Numbered from the stretch's first letter, positions 9,665 to 17,977 are shown. The stretch: DNA of 64,000 bases from Lachnoclostridium sp. An76 (GCF_002161355.1 NZ_NFHL01000006.1:62001-126000), one strand, 5' to 3'. Notes: generated by a model not told the origin, from the sequence alone. Made by a program: numbers and translations.

Positions 9665-9693
9665 TTGACAGGGAAGAGGAAATGTGGTAAATT
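9665..9693 (+). promoter_or_regulatory. Sigma-A promoter for infC operon
   Basis: TTGACA at 9665-9670 is followed by a 17-nt spacer and TAAATT at 9688-9693. This leaves a leader of about 200 nt before infC, in keeping with an attenuated ribosomal-protein leader. Confidence 0.7.
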
Positions 9694-9699
9694 AATCTC

Positions 9700-9895
9700 T
9701 GCGTGAAGCAAAAAACAAAGTAGAGTATCCACTCTCACCATAGCACGATCGGGTGACTATTGGTCTGATATTGATGTATCGGTTCTCCTGTCCGTTTAGG
9801 AGGGCGCGGTTTTATTGATTGTCGGGTGGATATGATATTCACTCGTTTTTTTGTGTTTCGCATAAGAAACCTGAAGGAATTCATTTGACGGAGGT
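9700..9895 (+). ncRNA. infC-rpmI-rplT leader with attenuator terminator (L20-leader-like)
   Basis: The untranslated leader contains several stems, including CTCCT/AGGAG at 9785-9802, and ends in a factor-independent terminator: stem 9823-9845 (CGGGTGGATA against TATTCACTCG) followed by seven T residues, 45 nt before the ribosome site. In Firmicutes the homologous leader is bound by L20, which lowers readthrough. The position and terminator fit that system; L20 binding here is inferred. Confidence 0.7.
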
Positions 9896-9903
9896 ATACG
9901 ACA

Positions 9904-10410
9904 ATTAGCGATTTAATGATTAACGAGCAGATCAGGGACAGGGAGATCCGTCTGATCGGTTCGGATGGGGAACAGTTAGGTATCATGTCAGCCCGCGAGG
10001 CTATGAAAATCGCTCAGGAGGCAGAGCTTGATCTGGTGAAGATCGCGCCCACGGCTAAACCGCCGGTCTGCAAGATCATCGATTACGGCAAGTATAAGTA
10101 TGAGCAGACGAGAAAGGAAAAAGAGGCGAGAAAGAAACAGAAAACGGTCGAGATCAAAGAAGTGCGTCTTTCTCCGAACATCGACACCAATGACCTGAAT
10201 ACAAAGACAAACAATGCGAGGAAGTTTCTCTCTAAGGGAAACAAGGTGAAGGTGACGCTCCGTTTCCGCGGAAGAGAGATGGCTCATGTACAGCAGAGCA
10301 GGCATATCCTTGATGATTTCGCAGAATCTCTTGCGGACATCGCGGTGGTTGAGAAACCGGCGAAGATGGAAGGAAGAGCAATGAGCATGGTTTTAACTGA
10401 GAAACGTTAA
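9904..10410 (+). CDS. infC: Translation initiation factor IF-3, ATT start codon
   Basis: 168 residues, both IF3 domains: N-terminal MINEQIRDREIRLIGSDGEQLGIM, lysine-rich linker, and C-terminal domain ending AMSMVLTEKR. IF3 binds the 30S subunit and rejects non-standard initiation. An in-frame ATG lies at 9916, but the GGAGGT ribosome site at 9890-9895 is 20 nt from it and only 8 nt from an in-frame ATT at 9904, which adds the family-typical residues ISDL. I therefore choose ATT. infC genes with AUU starts are autoregulated because IF3 itself discriminates against AUU. It leads the infC-rpmI-rplT operon. Confidence 0.95.
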   Translation: MSDLMINEQIRDREIRLIGSDGEQLGIMSAREAMKIAQEAELDLVKIAPTAKPPVCKIIDYGKYKYEQTRKEKEARKKQKTVEIKEVRLSPNIDTNDLNTKTNNARKFLSKGNKVKVTLRFRGREMAHVQQSRHILDDFAESLADIAVVEKPAKMEGRAMSMVLTEKR

Positions 10411-10469
10411 AATAATATATGTCCGGGATGAAGATCCGGTAAGGCAGCACAATAAAGGAGGAAATTATC

Positions 10470-10667
10470 ATGCCAAAGATCAAAACAAATAGAGCGGCAG
10501 CAAAGCGCTTCAAAAAAACAGGTACAGGAAAACTGAAAAGAAATAAAGCCTACAAGAGCCATATCTTAACAAAGAAGTCTACGAAGAGAAAAAGAAATCT
10601 CAGACAGTCAACGATCACTGACGCAACAAATGTAAAGAACATGAAGAAGGTATTACCGTATCTGTAA
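10470..10667 (+). CDS. rpmI: 50S ribosomal protein bL35
   Basis: 65 residues, very basic, with the conserved start [20 protein letters not shown] and the [13 protein letters not shown] block. It is a structural protein of the large subunit. A perfect AAAGGAGG site precedes the ATG, and it lies 59 bp after infC in the conserved infC-rpmI-rplT order. Confidence 0.98.
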   Translation: MPKIKTNRAAAKRFKKTGTGKLKRNKAYKSHILTKKSTKRKRNLRQSTITDATNVKNMKKVLPYL

Positions 10668-10759
10668 GATTCCCGCCCGGCTTTACAGCTTTACGGCTGA
10701 CGCAGGCCGGATTGACGATGGAAACAGCAGGTATCGTATTTTGATAGGAGGATTAAGAA

Positions 10760-11116
10760 ATGGCAAGGATCAAAGGCGGAATGAACGCTAAGAAGAAACA
10801 TAACAGAACATTAAAACTGGCAAAGGGATACAGAGGAGCGCGCTCCAAACAGTACAGAGTGGCAAAACAGTCTGTCATGAGAGCTCTCACATCTGCTTAC
10901 GCGGGAAGAAAGCAGCGCAAGCGTCAGATGAGACAGCTCTGGATCGCTCGTATCAACGCGGCGGCAAGGATGAACGGACTGTCATACAGCAAGTTTATGC
11001 ACGGCCTGAAGCTGGCAAACGTTGACATGAACAGAAAGATGCTGGCTGAGCTCGCAGTGAATGACAGAGAAGCATTCGCAACACTTGCAGCACTTGCAAA
11101 AGAGAAGGTTGCGTAG
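10760..11116 (+). CDS. rplT: 50S ribosomal protein bL20
   Basis: 118 residues, standard length, with the long basic N-terminal helix ([29 protein letters not shown]) and the globular domain [25 protein letters not shown]20 is needed early in 50S assembly and, in Firmicutes, represses its own operon by acting on the leader. A strong terminator follows at 11131. Confidence 0.98.
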   Translation: MARIKGGMNAKKKHNRTLKLAKGYRGARSKQYRVAKQSVMRALTSAYAGRKQRKRQMRQLWIARINAAARMNGLSYSKFMHGLKLANVDMNRKMLAELAVNDREAFATLAALAKEKVA

Positions 11117-11130
11117 TAAAATAGAAACAG

Positions 11131-11163
11131 AAGCCCGGTCCCGGTTGGGATTCGGGCTTTTTC
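11131..11163 (+). terminator. Terminator of infC-rpmI-rplT
   Basis: Stem AAGCCCG (11131-11137) pairs with CGGGCTT (11153-11159), followed by TTTTTC, directly after rplT. Confidence 0.85.
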
Positions 11164-11190
11164 TATTCGCTGACATGGGGAGTGATGGCT

Positions 11191-12210
11191 ATGAGAAATC
11201 ATGAAGTAACGGAATTTCAGCCTCTTTTGGATGCTGAGGGGCGGATCAGGGAGCCCGGCTGGGCGAGGAAGCCGGTCTGGAAGTATGACCGCAGCATGAT
11301 CAAAGCCGCGAAATTCCGCATCAAAGAATGGGATTACTATCTTGTTATGAATGAGGACTACGCAGCGGCGTTTACACTGTCTGACGACGGGTATATCGGG
11401 CTTCAGTCGGTCTCTCTTCTGAATTTTAAAGAGAAGTGGGAGCATACGGAGACGATCCTGAAGCCGTTTCCCATGGGTAAGATGAAGATGCCCGCGTCGT
11501 CATCAGAGGGAAATGTCGTTTACCATGACAAGCGCCTGCGGCTGGAATTCAGGGCGGAGAGAGGCAAACGGATGATCTCCTGTGATTTTAAGGATTTTTA
11601 CCAGGGAAAGCCGTTCTTCTGTGAGATCGCCCTGGAACAGCCCAGGATGGACAGCATTGTCATGGCGACGCCGTGGCAGGGCAGGAAAGCGTTTTATTAT
11701 AATCAGAAGATCAATTGTATGCCCGCGGAGGGGTATATGTCATTCGGAGATGTGACTTACTGGTTCAGCCCAAAGACGGATTACGGCACACTTGACTGGG
11801 GACGGGGCGTATGGACTTACGACAACACATGGTACTGGGGATCCGGGAACGGGACAGTGGGCGGAAAGCCGTTCGGGTTCAATATCGGATACGGGTTTGG
11901 CGACACTTCGGCGGCCACGGAGAATATTCTCTTTTATGACGGAAAAGGCCACAAACTGGATGATGTGACATTCCATATACCGGAAGGGGATTATATGAAA
12001 CCGTGGACCTTCTCGTCCAGCGACGGGCGCTTTGAGATGGAATTCGAACCGGTTTTAGACCGGTCGGCAAGCCTGTCGGCATTTCTCATATCATCCGACC
12101 AGCATCAGGTTTTCGGGCGGATGAGCGGCAGGGCGGTCCTGGATGACGGGAGGTTTATAGAGCTGAAAGATTTTATGTGTTTTGCGGAAAAAGTGCATAA
12201 CAGATATTGA
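11191..12210 (+). CDS. DUF2804 family protein
   Basis: 339 residues. The opening EFQPLLDAEGRIREPGWARKPVWKYDR and internal repeats of aromatic-rich strands (WFSPKTDYGTLDWGRGVWTYDNTWYWGSGNG) match DUF2804, a family with no assigned reaction, seen in bacteria and fungi and predicted to be mostly beta. No signal peptide or membrane segment is evident. GTG 11182 and ATG 11185 are also in frame, but GGGGAG at 11177-11182 is best spaced for ATG 11191. It sits alone between a terminator and the Trp T-box. Confidence 0.82.
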   Translation: MRNHEVTEFQPLLDAEGRIREPGWARKPVWKYDRSMIKAAKFRIKEWDYYLVMNEDYAAAFTLSDDGYIGLQSVSLLNFKEKWEHTETILKPFPMGKMKMPASSSEGNVVYHDKRLRLEFRAERGKRMISCDFKDFYQGKPFFCEIALEQPRMDSIVMATPWQGRKAFYYNQKINCMPAEGYMSFGDVTYWFSPKTDYGTLDWGRGVWTYDNTWYWGSGNGTVGGKPFGFNIGYGFGDTSAATENILFYDGKGHKLDDVTFHIPEGDYMKPWTFSSSDGRFEMEFEPVLDRSASLSAFLISSDQHQVFGRMSGRAVLDDGRFIELKDFMCFAEKVHNRY

Positions 12211-12265
12211 TGAAAAAGGAGTCCGGAGTTCAGGACGAGTGATTTCAGATGCACGATTTCGGGGG

Positions 12266-12294
12266 TTGACATCTATGCTGTACCGTGGTAAAGT
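12266..12294 (+). promoter_or_regulatory. Promoter of the Trp T-box/trpB2 unit
   Basis: TTGACA (12266-12271), 17-nt spacer, TAAAGT (12289-12294), placed just before stem I of the T-box leader. Confidence 0.75.
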
Positions 12295-12299
12295 TTTTT

Positions 12300-12595
12300 T
12301 AAACCGTTGAGGAAGAGTAAGTAACTTCAGGATACTGCTTTACAGAGAGCCGCGGCTGGTGGGAAGCGGCATGCAAGTGGTGAGGCGAATGGGCTTCTGA
12401 GGGCGAGCTGAACGTGCGGCGCAAAAGTGCAGTGCAAGTAGGTGAGACGGAGACCATACTCCGTTAGGAAAAGGAGCATATGTCAGTATGCATGAGAGGA
12501 TGTTTTTACATCAAGCCGGGTGGCACCGCAGGAGTTTGCATTATCAGCTCTTGTCCCTGCAATGTATGATTTGTATGGGATGAGGGCTTTTTCAT
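12300..12595 (+). promoter_or_regulatory. T-box leader, tryptophan specifier UGG
   Basis: Stem I carries the AGAGAGCCGCGG...GGTGGGAA apical elements. The specifier position (GCGAA-TGG-GCTTCTGAG) reads TGG at 12390-12392, a tryptophan codon, aligned by the same flanking pattern (GAA-codon-GC) seen in the cysteine T-box at 27010. The T-box core GGGTGGCACCGC lies at 12518-12529, and a terminator stem ending in TTTTT at 12547-12593 competes with the antiterminator. Uncharged tRNA-Trp should switch on the downstream trpB2. Confidence 0.92.
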
Positions 12596-12640
12596 TTGAT
12601 CAGACAGGCTTGAATCCCGGAATGAGAAAGGAGAAGAAAA

Positions 12641-14026
12641 ATGAGTGAGAAAAAGATTCCTTACAAAATCTATCTTGAAGAGAGCGAGATGCCGAAGACA
12701 TGGTATAATGTCCGCGCGGATATGAAAAATAAGCCGGCGCCGCTCCTGAATCCGGCGACACACGAGCCTATGACAGCCGAAGAGCTTGGGGCTGTGTTCT
12801 GCGATGAGCTTGTAAAACAGGAGCTGGACAATGACAACCGGTATATCGAGATCCCGGAGAAGATCAGGGATTTCTATAAAATGTACCGTCCGTCGCCGCT
12901 TGTCCGCGCGTACTGCCTTGAGGAGAAGCTTCAGACTCCGGCAAAGATCTACTATAAGTTTGAAGGAAACAATACGAGCGGAAGCCATAAGCTGAATTCT
13001 GCGATCGCGCAGGCATTTTACGCAAAAGATCAGGGCCTGAAAGGCGTGACCACAGAGACAGGGGCAGGACAGTGGGGAACCGCGCTGTCGATGGCGTGCT
13101 CTTACCTTGACCTGGACTGCAAAGTGTATATGGTGAAATGTTCTTATGAGCAGAAACCGTTCCGCCGTGAAGTGATGCGCACCTACGGCGCAAGCGTGAC
13201 ACCGTCCCCGTCGGAGACGACTGAGGTGGGCAGGAAGATCCTGGCTGAGCATCCGGGGACAACAGGAAGTCTCGGGTGCGCGATCTCGGAGGCAGTTGAG
13301 GTGGCGACCCACACAGAAGGATACAGATATGTGCTCGGAAGTGTGTTGAATCAGGTGCTCCTGCATCAGTCAGTCATCGGTGTAGAGACAAAGATCGCAA
13401 TGGATAAATACGGGATCAAACCGGATATCATCATCGGATGTGCCGGCGGAGGCTCAAACCTGGGCGGCCTGATCTCACCGTTCATGGGCGAGCAGCTCCG
13501 CGGAGAGGCAGATTATCAGTTCATCGCTGTAGAGCCGGCATCCTGCCCGAGCCTGACAAGAGGCGTGTACGCTTATGATTTCTGCGATACCGGAATGGTA
13601 TGCCCGCTGGCGAAGATGTATACCCTGGGAAGCGGCTTCATCCCGTCTGCAAACCATGCGGGAGGTCTCCGCTACCATGGCATGAGCTCCGTCCTGTCAC
13701 AGCTTTATCATGACGGATATATGGAAGCCCGTGCGGTCGAGCAGACATCTGTATTTGAGGCGGCAGAAAAGTTTGCGCGCGTGGAGGGTATCCTTCCGGC
13801 TCCGGAGAGCAGCCATGCGATCAAAGTAGCGATCGATGAGGCGATGAAGTGCAAGGAGACAGGAGAAGAGAAGACGATCCTCTTCGGCCTTACAGGCACC
13901 GGATATTTTGATATGTATGCATATGAGAAGTTCCATAATGGAGAGATGACAGACTACATCCCGACAGATGAAGATCTGAAAGCAGGATTCGATGGGATCC
14001 CGAGATTCCCGGGGAATATGGAATAA
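12641..14026 (+). CDS. trpB: TrpB2-type tryptophan synthase beta subunit, stand-alone
   Basis: 461 residues, longer than TrpB1 (about 395) and typical for TrpB2. The PLP lysine is in GSHKLNSA (K117 or so), the phosphate loop is GCAGGGSNLGG (about 266-276), and the protein has the TrpB2 N-terminal extension (KTWYNVRADM...PRPLV-like segment). TrpB2 condenses indole with serine. No trpA or other trp genes are adjacent, so it probably salvages free indole. Control by a UGG T-box supports a role in tryptophan supply. A GAAAGGAGAAG site precedes the ATG. Confidence 0.93.
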   Translation: MSEKKIPYKIYLEESEMPKTWYNVRADMKNKPAPLLNPATHEPMTAEELGAVFCDELVKQELDNDNRYIEIPEKIRDFYKMYRPSPLVRAYCLEEKLQTPAKIYYKFEGNNTSGSHKLNSAIAQAFYAKDQGLKGVTTETGAGQWGTALSMACSYLDLDCKVYMVKCSYEQKPFRREVMRTYGASVTPSPSETTEVGRKILAEHPGTTGSLGCAISEAVEVATHTEGYRYVLGSVLNQVLLHQSVIGVETKIAMDKYGIKPDIIIGCAGGGSNLGGLISPFMGEQLRGEADYQFIAVEPASCPSLTRGVYAYDFCDTGMVCPLAKMYTLGSGFIPSANHAGGLRYHGMSSVLSQLYHDGYMEARAVEQTSVFEAAEKFARVEGILPAPESSHAIKVAIDEAMKCKETGEEKTILFGLTGTGYFDMYAYEKFHNGEMTDYIPTDEDLKAGFDGIPRFPGNME

Positions 14027-14043
14027 ATGTGAAAAAAGTGTGA

Positions 14044-14106
14044 ATGGGGTCAGACCCCTTTGAGGAGAATTTTCTGATAATTTTCCCCAAAGGGGTCTGA
14101 CCCCAT
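14044..14106. repeat. GGGGTCAGACCCC inverted-repeat element
   Basis: Perfect 19-bp arms, ATGGGGTCAGACCCCTTTG (14044-14062) and its complement (14088-14106), enclose a 25-nt A/T-rich loop. Each arm contains the self-complementary GGGGTCAGACCCC. It follows trpB2 and lacks a T-run, so it looks more like a dispersed palindromic repeat than a normal terminator, though it could stop transcription. Confidence 0.75.
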
Positions 14107-14167
14107 TTGCCAGAATCGTCTAAAATTTTTTCGAATTTTCGAACTTCTTTTTTTTGAAAAATAATTG

Positions 14168-14196
14168 TTGACTTTTTAACGATGAGATAGTATTAT
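14168..14196 (+). promoter_or_regulatory. Promoter of tRNA-Leu
   Basis: TTGACT (14168-14173), 17-nt spacer, TATTAT (14191-14196), 50 bp before the tRNA. Confidence 0.75.
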
Positions 14197-14245
14197 ATCA
14201 CTTGTGGTCAGCACCGAGCGGTAAAGACCACAGCCAATATGGAAT

Positions 14246-14329
14246 GCGGAAGTGTCGGAACTGGCAGACGAGCAAGACTAAGGATCTTGTGACATTCGTG
14301 TCGTGTGGGTTCAAGTCCCATCTTCCGCA
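14246..14329 (+). tRNA. tRNA-Leu, anticodon AAG
   Basis: 84 nt, class II tRNA with a long variable arm. Acceptor GCGGAAG pairs with CTTCCGC. The anticodon stem CAAGA/TCTTG encloses loop CTAAGGA, giving anticodon AAG. The T-arm is TGGGTTCAAGTCCCA. An A at position 34 would need conversion to inosine to read CUC and CUA. The CCA end is not encoded. Confidence 0.93.
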
Positions 14330-14337
14330 TTGAACGA

Positions 14338-14362
14338 AAAGCCTTGTATTCAGGGCTTTTTT
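14338..14362 (+). terminator. Terminator after tRNA-Leu
   Basis: AAAAGCC pairs with GGGCTTTT around a 9-nt loop, followed by T residues. The A-run on the other side lets it also serve the Xre gene ending at 14366 on the opposite strand. Confidence 0.8.
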
Positions 14363-14365
14363 CTT

Positions 14366-14596
14366 TTATTCTTTTTCATCCGGTATGATCAGTTCAGACC
14401 GCCCGGTCAGCTCGTCCAGCGACACTCCGAAATAGTCTGCGATCTCGATGAGCGCAAGGACATCGGGCAGTGTGACTCCGCGCTCGTAAGCGGATAATGT
14501 CTGTCTTCCGATATTGAGCTTTGAGGCGAGCACCGCCTGCTTTATTTCCTGCTGTTTCCGCAGTCTTTTGATATTTTCACCGATCACATTTTTCAT
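14366..14596 (-). CDS. Xre-family DNA-binding protein (small)
   Basis: 76 residues, essentially one helix-turn-helix domain of the Cro/CI type: IGENIKRLRKQQEIKQAVLASKLNIGRQTLSAYERGVTLPDVLALIEIADYFGVSLDELTGR. The recognition helix is around GRQTLSAYERG. There is no effector domain. It is divergent from a second Xre gene at 14873; the roughly 275 bp between them are A/T-rich, with no further gene visible and only loose inverted repeats around GGATAT (near 14682 and 14772). The target is unknown. Confidence 0.85.
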   Translation of the reverse strand: MKNVIGENIKRLRKQQEIKQAVLASKLNIGRQTLSAYERGVTLPDVLALIEIADYFGVSLDELTGRSELIIPDEKE

Positions 14597-14872
14597 ATGG
14601 CGCTTCCCGCCTGTCCGACACCAAGTCTATTTTACCATGCAATCTTCATGGATATTGCAGATATCCCTATTGTGAGTACCAGGATATGTAAAAATATAGT
14701 GCAGCAGTGGTCCTGCAGCCCCAAAAGAGCCGGTCGGCCATCCGGCAGCCTGCTTTGGTGCAGAAAATGATATCCTAAATATGAGTGCTACAATATATTG
14801 CATTTGGATAGCACACCTGTTTGTTTAAGATACAATAAATATAATGTAAAATACTAAAGGGTGTGAGGTACT

Positions 14873-15211
14873 TTGGATAACCGCGTGAGGGAGCTGCGGT
14901 GCGAGAAAGGACTCAGACAGGAAGATCTTGCAGGGGCGATCAATGTTTCCCAGCAGACGATCAGCCGGATAGAAAACGGAATGAATTCGATCCCGGCGGA
15001 TATCCTTATCCATCTGTCTAAATACTTTCGGGTATCAGCGGATTACATATTAAAACTGAGCGACGCTAGAGTGACGCAGGAATGCCGGGTCGAAGTGGAG
15101 CGGAAGATTGAAAAAGGCAAAGAATTTTTTCTCGCTTTTGAAAAACTGAGCAGGACCAACCAGGAACTGATCGGCTGTCTGATGAGACAGCTTGGAGAAC
15201 AACAGAAATGA
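14873..15211 (+). CDS. Xre-family transcriptional regulator
   Basis: 112 residues: an N-terminal helix-turn-helix (NRVRELRCEKGLRQEDLAGAINVSQQTISRIENGMNSIPADILIHLSKYFRVSADYIL) and a C-terminal helical tail of about 45 residues. The only reasonable start is TTG at 14873, preceded by AAGGGTGTGAGG. It may control itself or its divergent neighbour; no phage or toxin genes are adjacent, so this could be a solitary regulator left from a mobile element. Confidence 0.82.
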   Translation: MDNRVRELRCEKGLRQEDLAGAINVSQQTISRIENGMNSIPADILIHLSKYFRVSADYILKLSDARVTQECRVEVERKIEKGKEFFLAFEKLSRTNQELIGCLMRQLGEQQK

Positions 15212-15237
15212 AATGGTGGATGAACAGAATAAAGGTT

Positions 15238-15279
15238 GAAAAAAGAAAGGATCTTTCGGGGATTTTTTCTTTTTTTTAT
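15238..15279 (+). terminator. Probable terminator after the Xre gene
   Basis: An A-rich arm (GAAAAAAGAAAGGATC) faces a T-rich arm (GGATTTTTTC then eight T). The stem is A/T-dominated, so it is scored modestly. Confidence 0.5.
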
Positions 15280-15355
15280 GCATTTTATGGTATAATTACA
15301 ATAATTCAGACGGATAAGTCAATAATATCAGAATAAGAGAGACGGAGGAAAAGTT

Positions 15356-16912
15356 ATGTTAGAAAAAGTTGATCTCACAAAAAAATTGTCAAAGGAAGAG
15401 TATAAGGAAAAAATGCCTCAGCTGGAGGCTGAGATTGGACGTCTCCAGCGAGAGTGCAAAGCGCTGGGGATCCCGATCATGATCGTTTTTGAAGGATTCG
15501 GCGCATCGGGAAAAGGGCTCCAGATCGGACGCCTGATCCAGAGCATGGATCCCAGGGGATTTGAGGTGCATCCGATCAAAAATGAGACGGAAGAGGAAAG
15601 GATGCATCCGTTCATGTGGCGTTTCTGGACAAAGACGCCTGCCAGAGGCAGGATCGCGATCTATGACGGGAGCTGGTACCGCAGAGTCCTTATCGACCGA
15701 TTTGAAAAACGGACGAAAAACAAGGATCTGGCCGCTGCATTCCACTCCATCAACTCTTTCGAAGAACAGCTGGCCGAGGACGGGAACCTGATCATCAAGC
15801 TTCTGCTGGATATTGACAAAAAAGAACAGAAAAAACGTTTCGACAAACTGGAAAAGAATAAAGAGACCGCATGGCGGGTGACGCAGGGGGATAAAGAGCG
15901 GAATGTCCATTATGATGAATACGCCGCAATGATGGAAGATATGCTTTTTAAGACAGATACAGATTACGCGCCGTGGACGATTATTGAATCTATGGACAAA
16001 CGGTTTGCTACGCTTAAGATTTATACGACTGTGATCAAGGCAATGGCGGATCAGATCGAAAAAGTACAGAAGGAAAAAGCGGAGAAGGCGGCGAAGAAAC
16101 TGGCGGAAGCAGAAGGGACAGAAGGCGGGAAAACAGATATCGTGGCTGAGATCGCGAAGAAAGCGGACGAAGAGATGAAGGATCTCCAGGTGTCGATCCT
16201 GTCAAAGACGGATCTGTCGCTTCACTATACGCGGGAAGAGTATAAAGAAAAGCTTGATAAACTCCAGAAAAAGATGGAAAAACTCCACGGGGAGCTGTAC
16301 CGCAGGAGGATCCCTGTAGTGCTCGGCTTTGAAGGCTGGGATGCAGGCGGAAAAGGCGGAGCGATCAAGCGGCTCACAGAGCGGATGGATGCCCGCGGTT
16401 ATGTGGTGAATCCGACGGCATCGCCCAATGACATCGAAAAAGCACATCATTACCTGTGGAGATTCTGGAGGGCAATGCCAAAAGACGGACATGTGGCAAT
16501 CTTTGACCGTACATGGTACGGGCGTGTCATGGTGGAGAGGATCGAAGGCTTCTGTACGACAGAAGAATGGAAGCGCGCATATAAAGAGATCAATGACATG
16601 GAGAAGGATCTGTATGACGCGGGCGCGATCGTGATCAAATTCTGGATGCATATCGATAAGGACGAGCAGGAACGGCGCTTCAGGGAGCGACAGGAAAATC
16701 CGGAGAAACACTGGAAGATCACGGATGAGGACTGGAGAAACAGAGAAAAATGGGATCAGTATGAGGACGCGGTCAACGAAATGCTGATGCGCACGTCCAC
16801 GGATTACGCGCCGTGGGTCGTTGTGGAAGGGAATGATAAGTACTATGCCAGAGTCAAAGTGCTCCGCACGGTCGTGGAGGCTATTGAGGCAAGGCTGAAA
16901 GAGGAAGAATAA
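15356..16912 (+). CDS. Two-domain PPK2-family polyphosphate:nucleotide phosphotransferase
   Basis: 518 residues made of two PPK2 domains (about 15-235 and 275-515) joined by an alanine/lysine-rich linker. Two-domain PPK2 enzymes phosphorylate AMP to ADP using polyphosphate. The C-terminal domain has the full Walker A EGWDAGGKGG (about 324), the WHY-like motif (YLWRFWRAMPKDGHVAIFDRTWYGRV) and lid arginines. The N-terminal domain reads EGFGASGKG, so the aspartate of the DAxGK signature is replaced by glycine, fitting known two-domain members where only the second half is catalytic. A GACGGAGGAAAAG site precedes the ATG, with TATAAT-like sequence near 15290. Confidence 0.92.
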   Translation: MLEKVDLTKKLSKEEYKEKMPQLEAEIGRLQRECKALGIPIMIVFEGFGASGKGLQIGRLIQSMDPRGFEVHPIKNETEEERMHPFMWRFWTKTPARGRIAIYDGSWYRRVLIDRFEKRTKNKDLAAAFHSINSFEEQLAEDGNLIIKLLLDIDKKEQKKRFDKLEKNKETAWRVTQGDKERNVHYDEYAAMMEDMLFKTDTDYAPWTIIESMDKRFATLKIYTTVIKAMADQIEKVQKEKAEKAAKKLAEAEGTEGGKTDIVAEIAKKADEEMKDLQVSILSKTDLSLHYTREEYKEKLDKLQKKMEKLHGELYRRRIPVVLGFEGWDAGGKGGAIKRLTERMDARGYVVNPTASPNDIEKAHHYLWRFWRAMPKDGHVAIFDRTWYGRVMVERIEGFCTTEEWKRAYKEINDMEKDLYDAGAIVIKFWMHIDKDEQERRFRERQENPEKHWKITDEDWRNREKWDQYEDAVNEMLMRTSTDYAPWVVVEGNDKYYARVKVLRTVVEAIEARLKEEE

Positions 16913-16972
16913 CATTATCAGAGTAAGGCGGCACGGCGTCCGCCGGGTATACCTGCAAAAGGGGAGGAGAAA

Positions 16973-17977
16973 ATGATGACGATCAGAGAACAGCTTGAAG
17001 AACGTGAACTCGGATACTTAAGCCCGTATGCCACATTGAGCAGAGCATCAAAAGGCAGGATGCGTGATGAGCCCCAGTGCGATATCCGCCCGGTCTTCCA
17101 GAGAGACCGGGACCGGATCCTGCACTGCAAAGCATTCCGCAGGCTGAAACAGAAGACCCAGGTCTTTCTTCTCCCAAAAGGCGACCACTACCGGACACGG
17201 CTCACCCATACACTGGAAGTGTCCCAGAACGCGCGGACCATTGCAAAGGCGCTGCGCCTAAATGAGGATCTGGCGGAAGCGATCGCGCTGGGGCATGACC
17301 TGGGGCACACGCCGTTCGGTCATGCCGGGGAGCGCGCGCTGAACACGGTTTATCATTTCTCCCATCACAGACAGAGCCTGCGGGTCGTGGACTGTATTGA
17401 AAAAGAGGGCAGAGGGCTGAACCTGACCTGGGAAGTCAGGGACGGCATCCTGAACCATCAGACTGCCGGACATCCCCATACTCTGGAAGGCTGGGTAGTC
17501 CGCCTTTCAGACAAGCTTGCCTACATCTACCATGATATGGATGATGCGATCAGGGGCGGGATCCTCACGGAGGATGACATACCGGCGGATATCAGGGCAG
17601 TGCTGGGAAATTCCTGCAAGGAAAGGCTGAACCGGCTGATCCATGATGTGGTGACGAACAGCATGGACCGTCCGGAGATCAGGATGTCGCCTGATGTGGA
17701 AAAAGCGATGGCAGATCTCCGGGCGTTTATGTTTGAGCATGTCTACCTCAACCCGAAAGCAAAGGGAGAGGAAGACAAGGCGGTGCATATGATCGAACAG
17801 CTCTTTGACTATTATATGAGACATCCCAGCGCCCTGCCACAGCAGTTTAAAAATGCGCTGGAAAATTCAGATACGTGCAGAGAGCAGATCGTCTGTGATT
17901 ACATAGCAGGGATGACGGACCCTTATGCGGTGAAGAAATTCCAGGATCTGTTTGTCCCGGAAGCGTGGAAAGTATGA
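16973..17977 (+). CDS. dGTPase-like HD-domain triphosphohydrolase
   Basis: 334 residues. The HD metal ligands are visible as RLTHTLEVSQNARTIAKAL and GHDLGHTPFGHAGERALN (residues about 73-120). Enzymes of this branch release inorganic tripolyphosphate from dNTPs, trimming the pool. Two ATGs in tandem (16973, 16976) follow GGGGAGGAGAAA; either may be used. Its place directly before dnaG-rpoD is a standard clostridial arrangement linking dNTP control with replication. Confidence 0.93.
   Translation: MMTIREQLEERELGYLSPYATLSRASKGRMRDEPQCDIRPVFQRDRDRILHCKAFRRLKQKTQVFLLPKGDHYRTRLTHTLEVSQNARTIAKALRLNEDLAEAIALGHDLGHTPFGHAGERALNTVYHFSHHRQSLRVVDCIEKEGRGLNLTWEVRDGILNHQTAGHPHTLEGWVVRLSDKLAYIYHDMDDAIRGGILTEDDIPADIRAVLGNSCKERLNRLIHDVVTNSMDRPEIRMSPDVEKAMADLRAFMFEHVYLNPKAKGEEDKAVHMIEQLFDYYMRHPSALPQQFKNALENSDTCREQIVCDYIAGMTDPYAVKKFQDLFVPEAWKV

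Noticed and set aside
12210..12640. Classical trp leader peptide attenuator
   Set aside because: No short frame with tandem Trp codons is present. The GGGTGGCACCGC core and UGG specifier identify a T-box instead.
14597..14872. Operator or small RNA in the gap between the two Xre genes
   Set aside because: Only loose inverted repeats around GGATAT are visible. Nothing pairs well enough to call, so the gap is recorded as holding the divergent promoters only.
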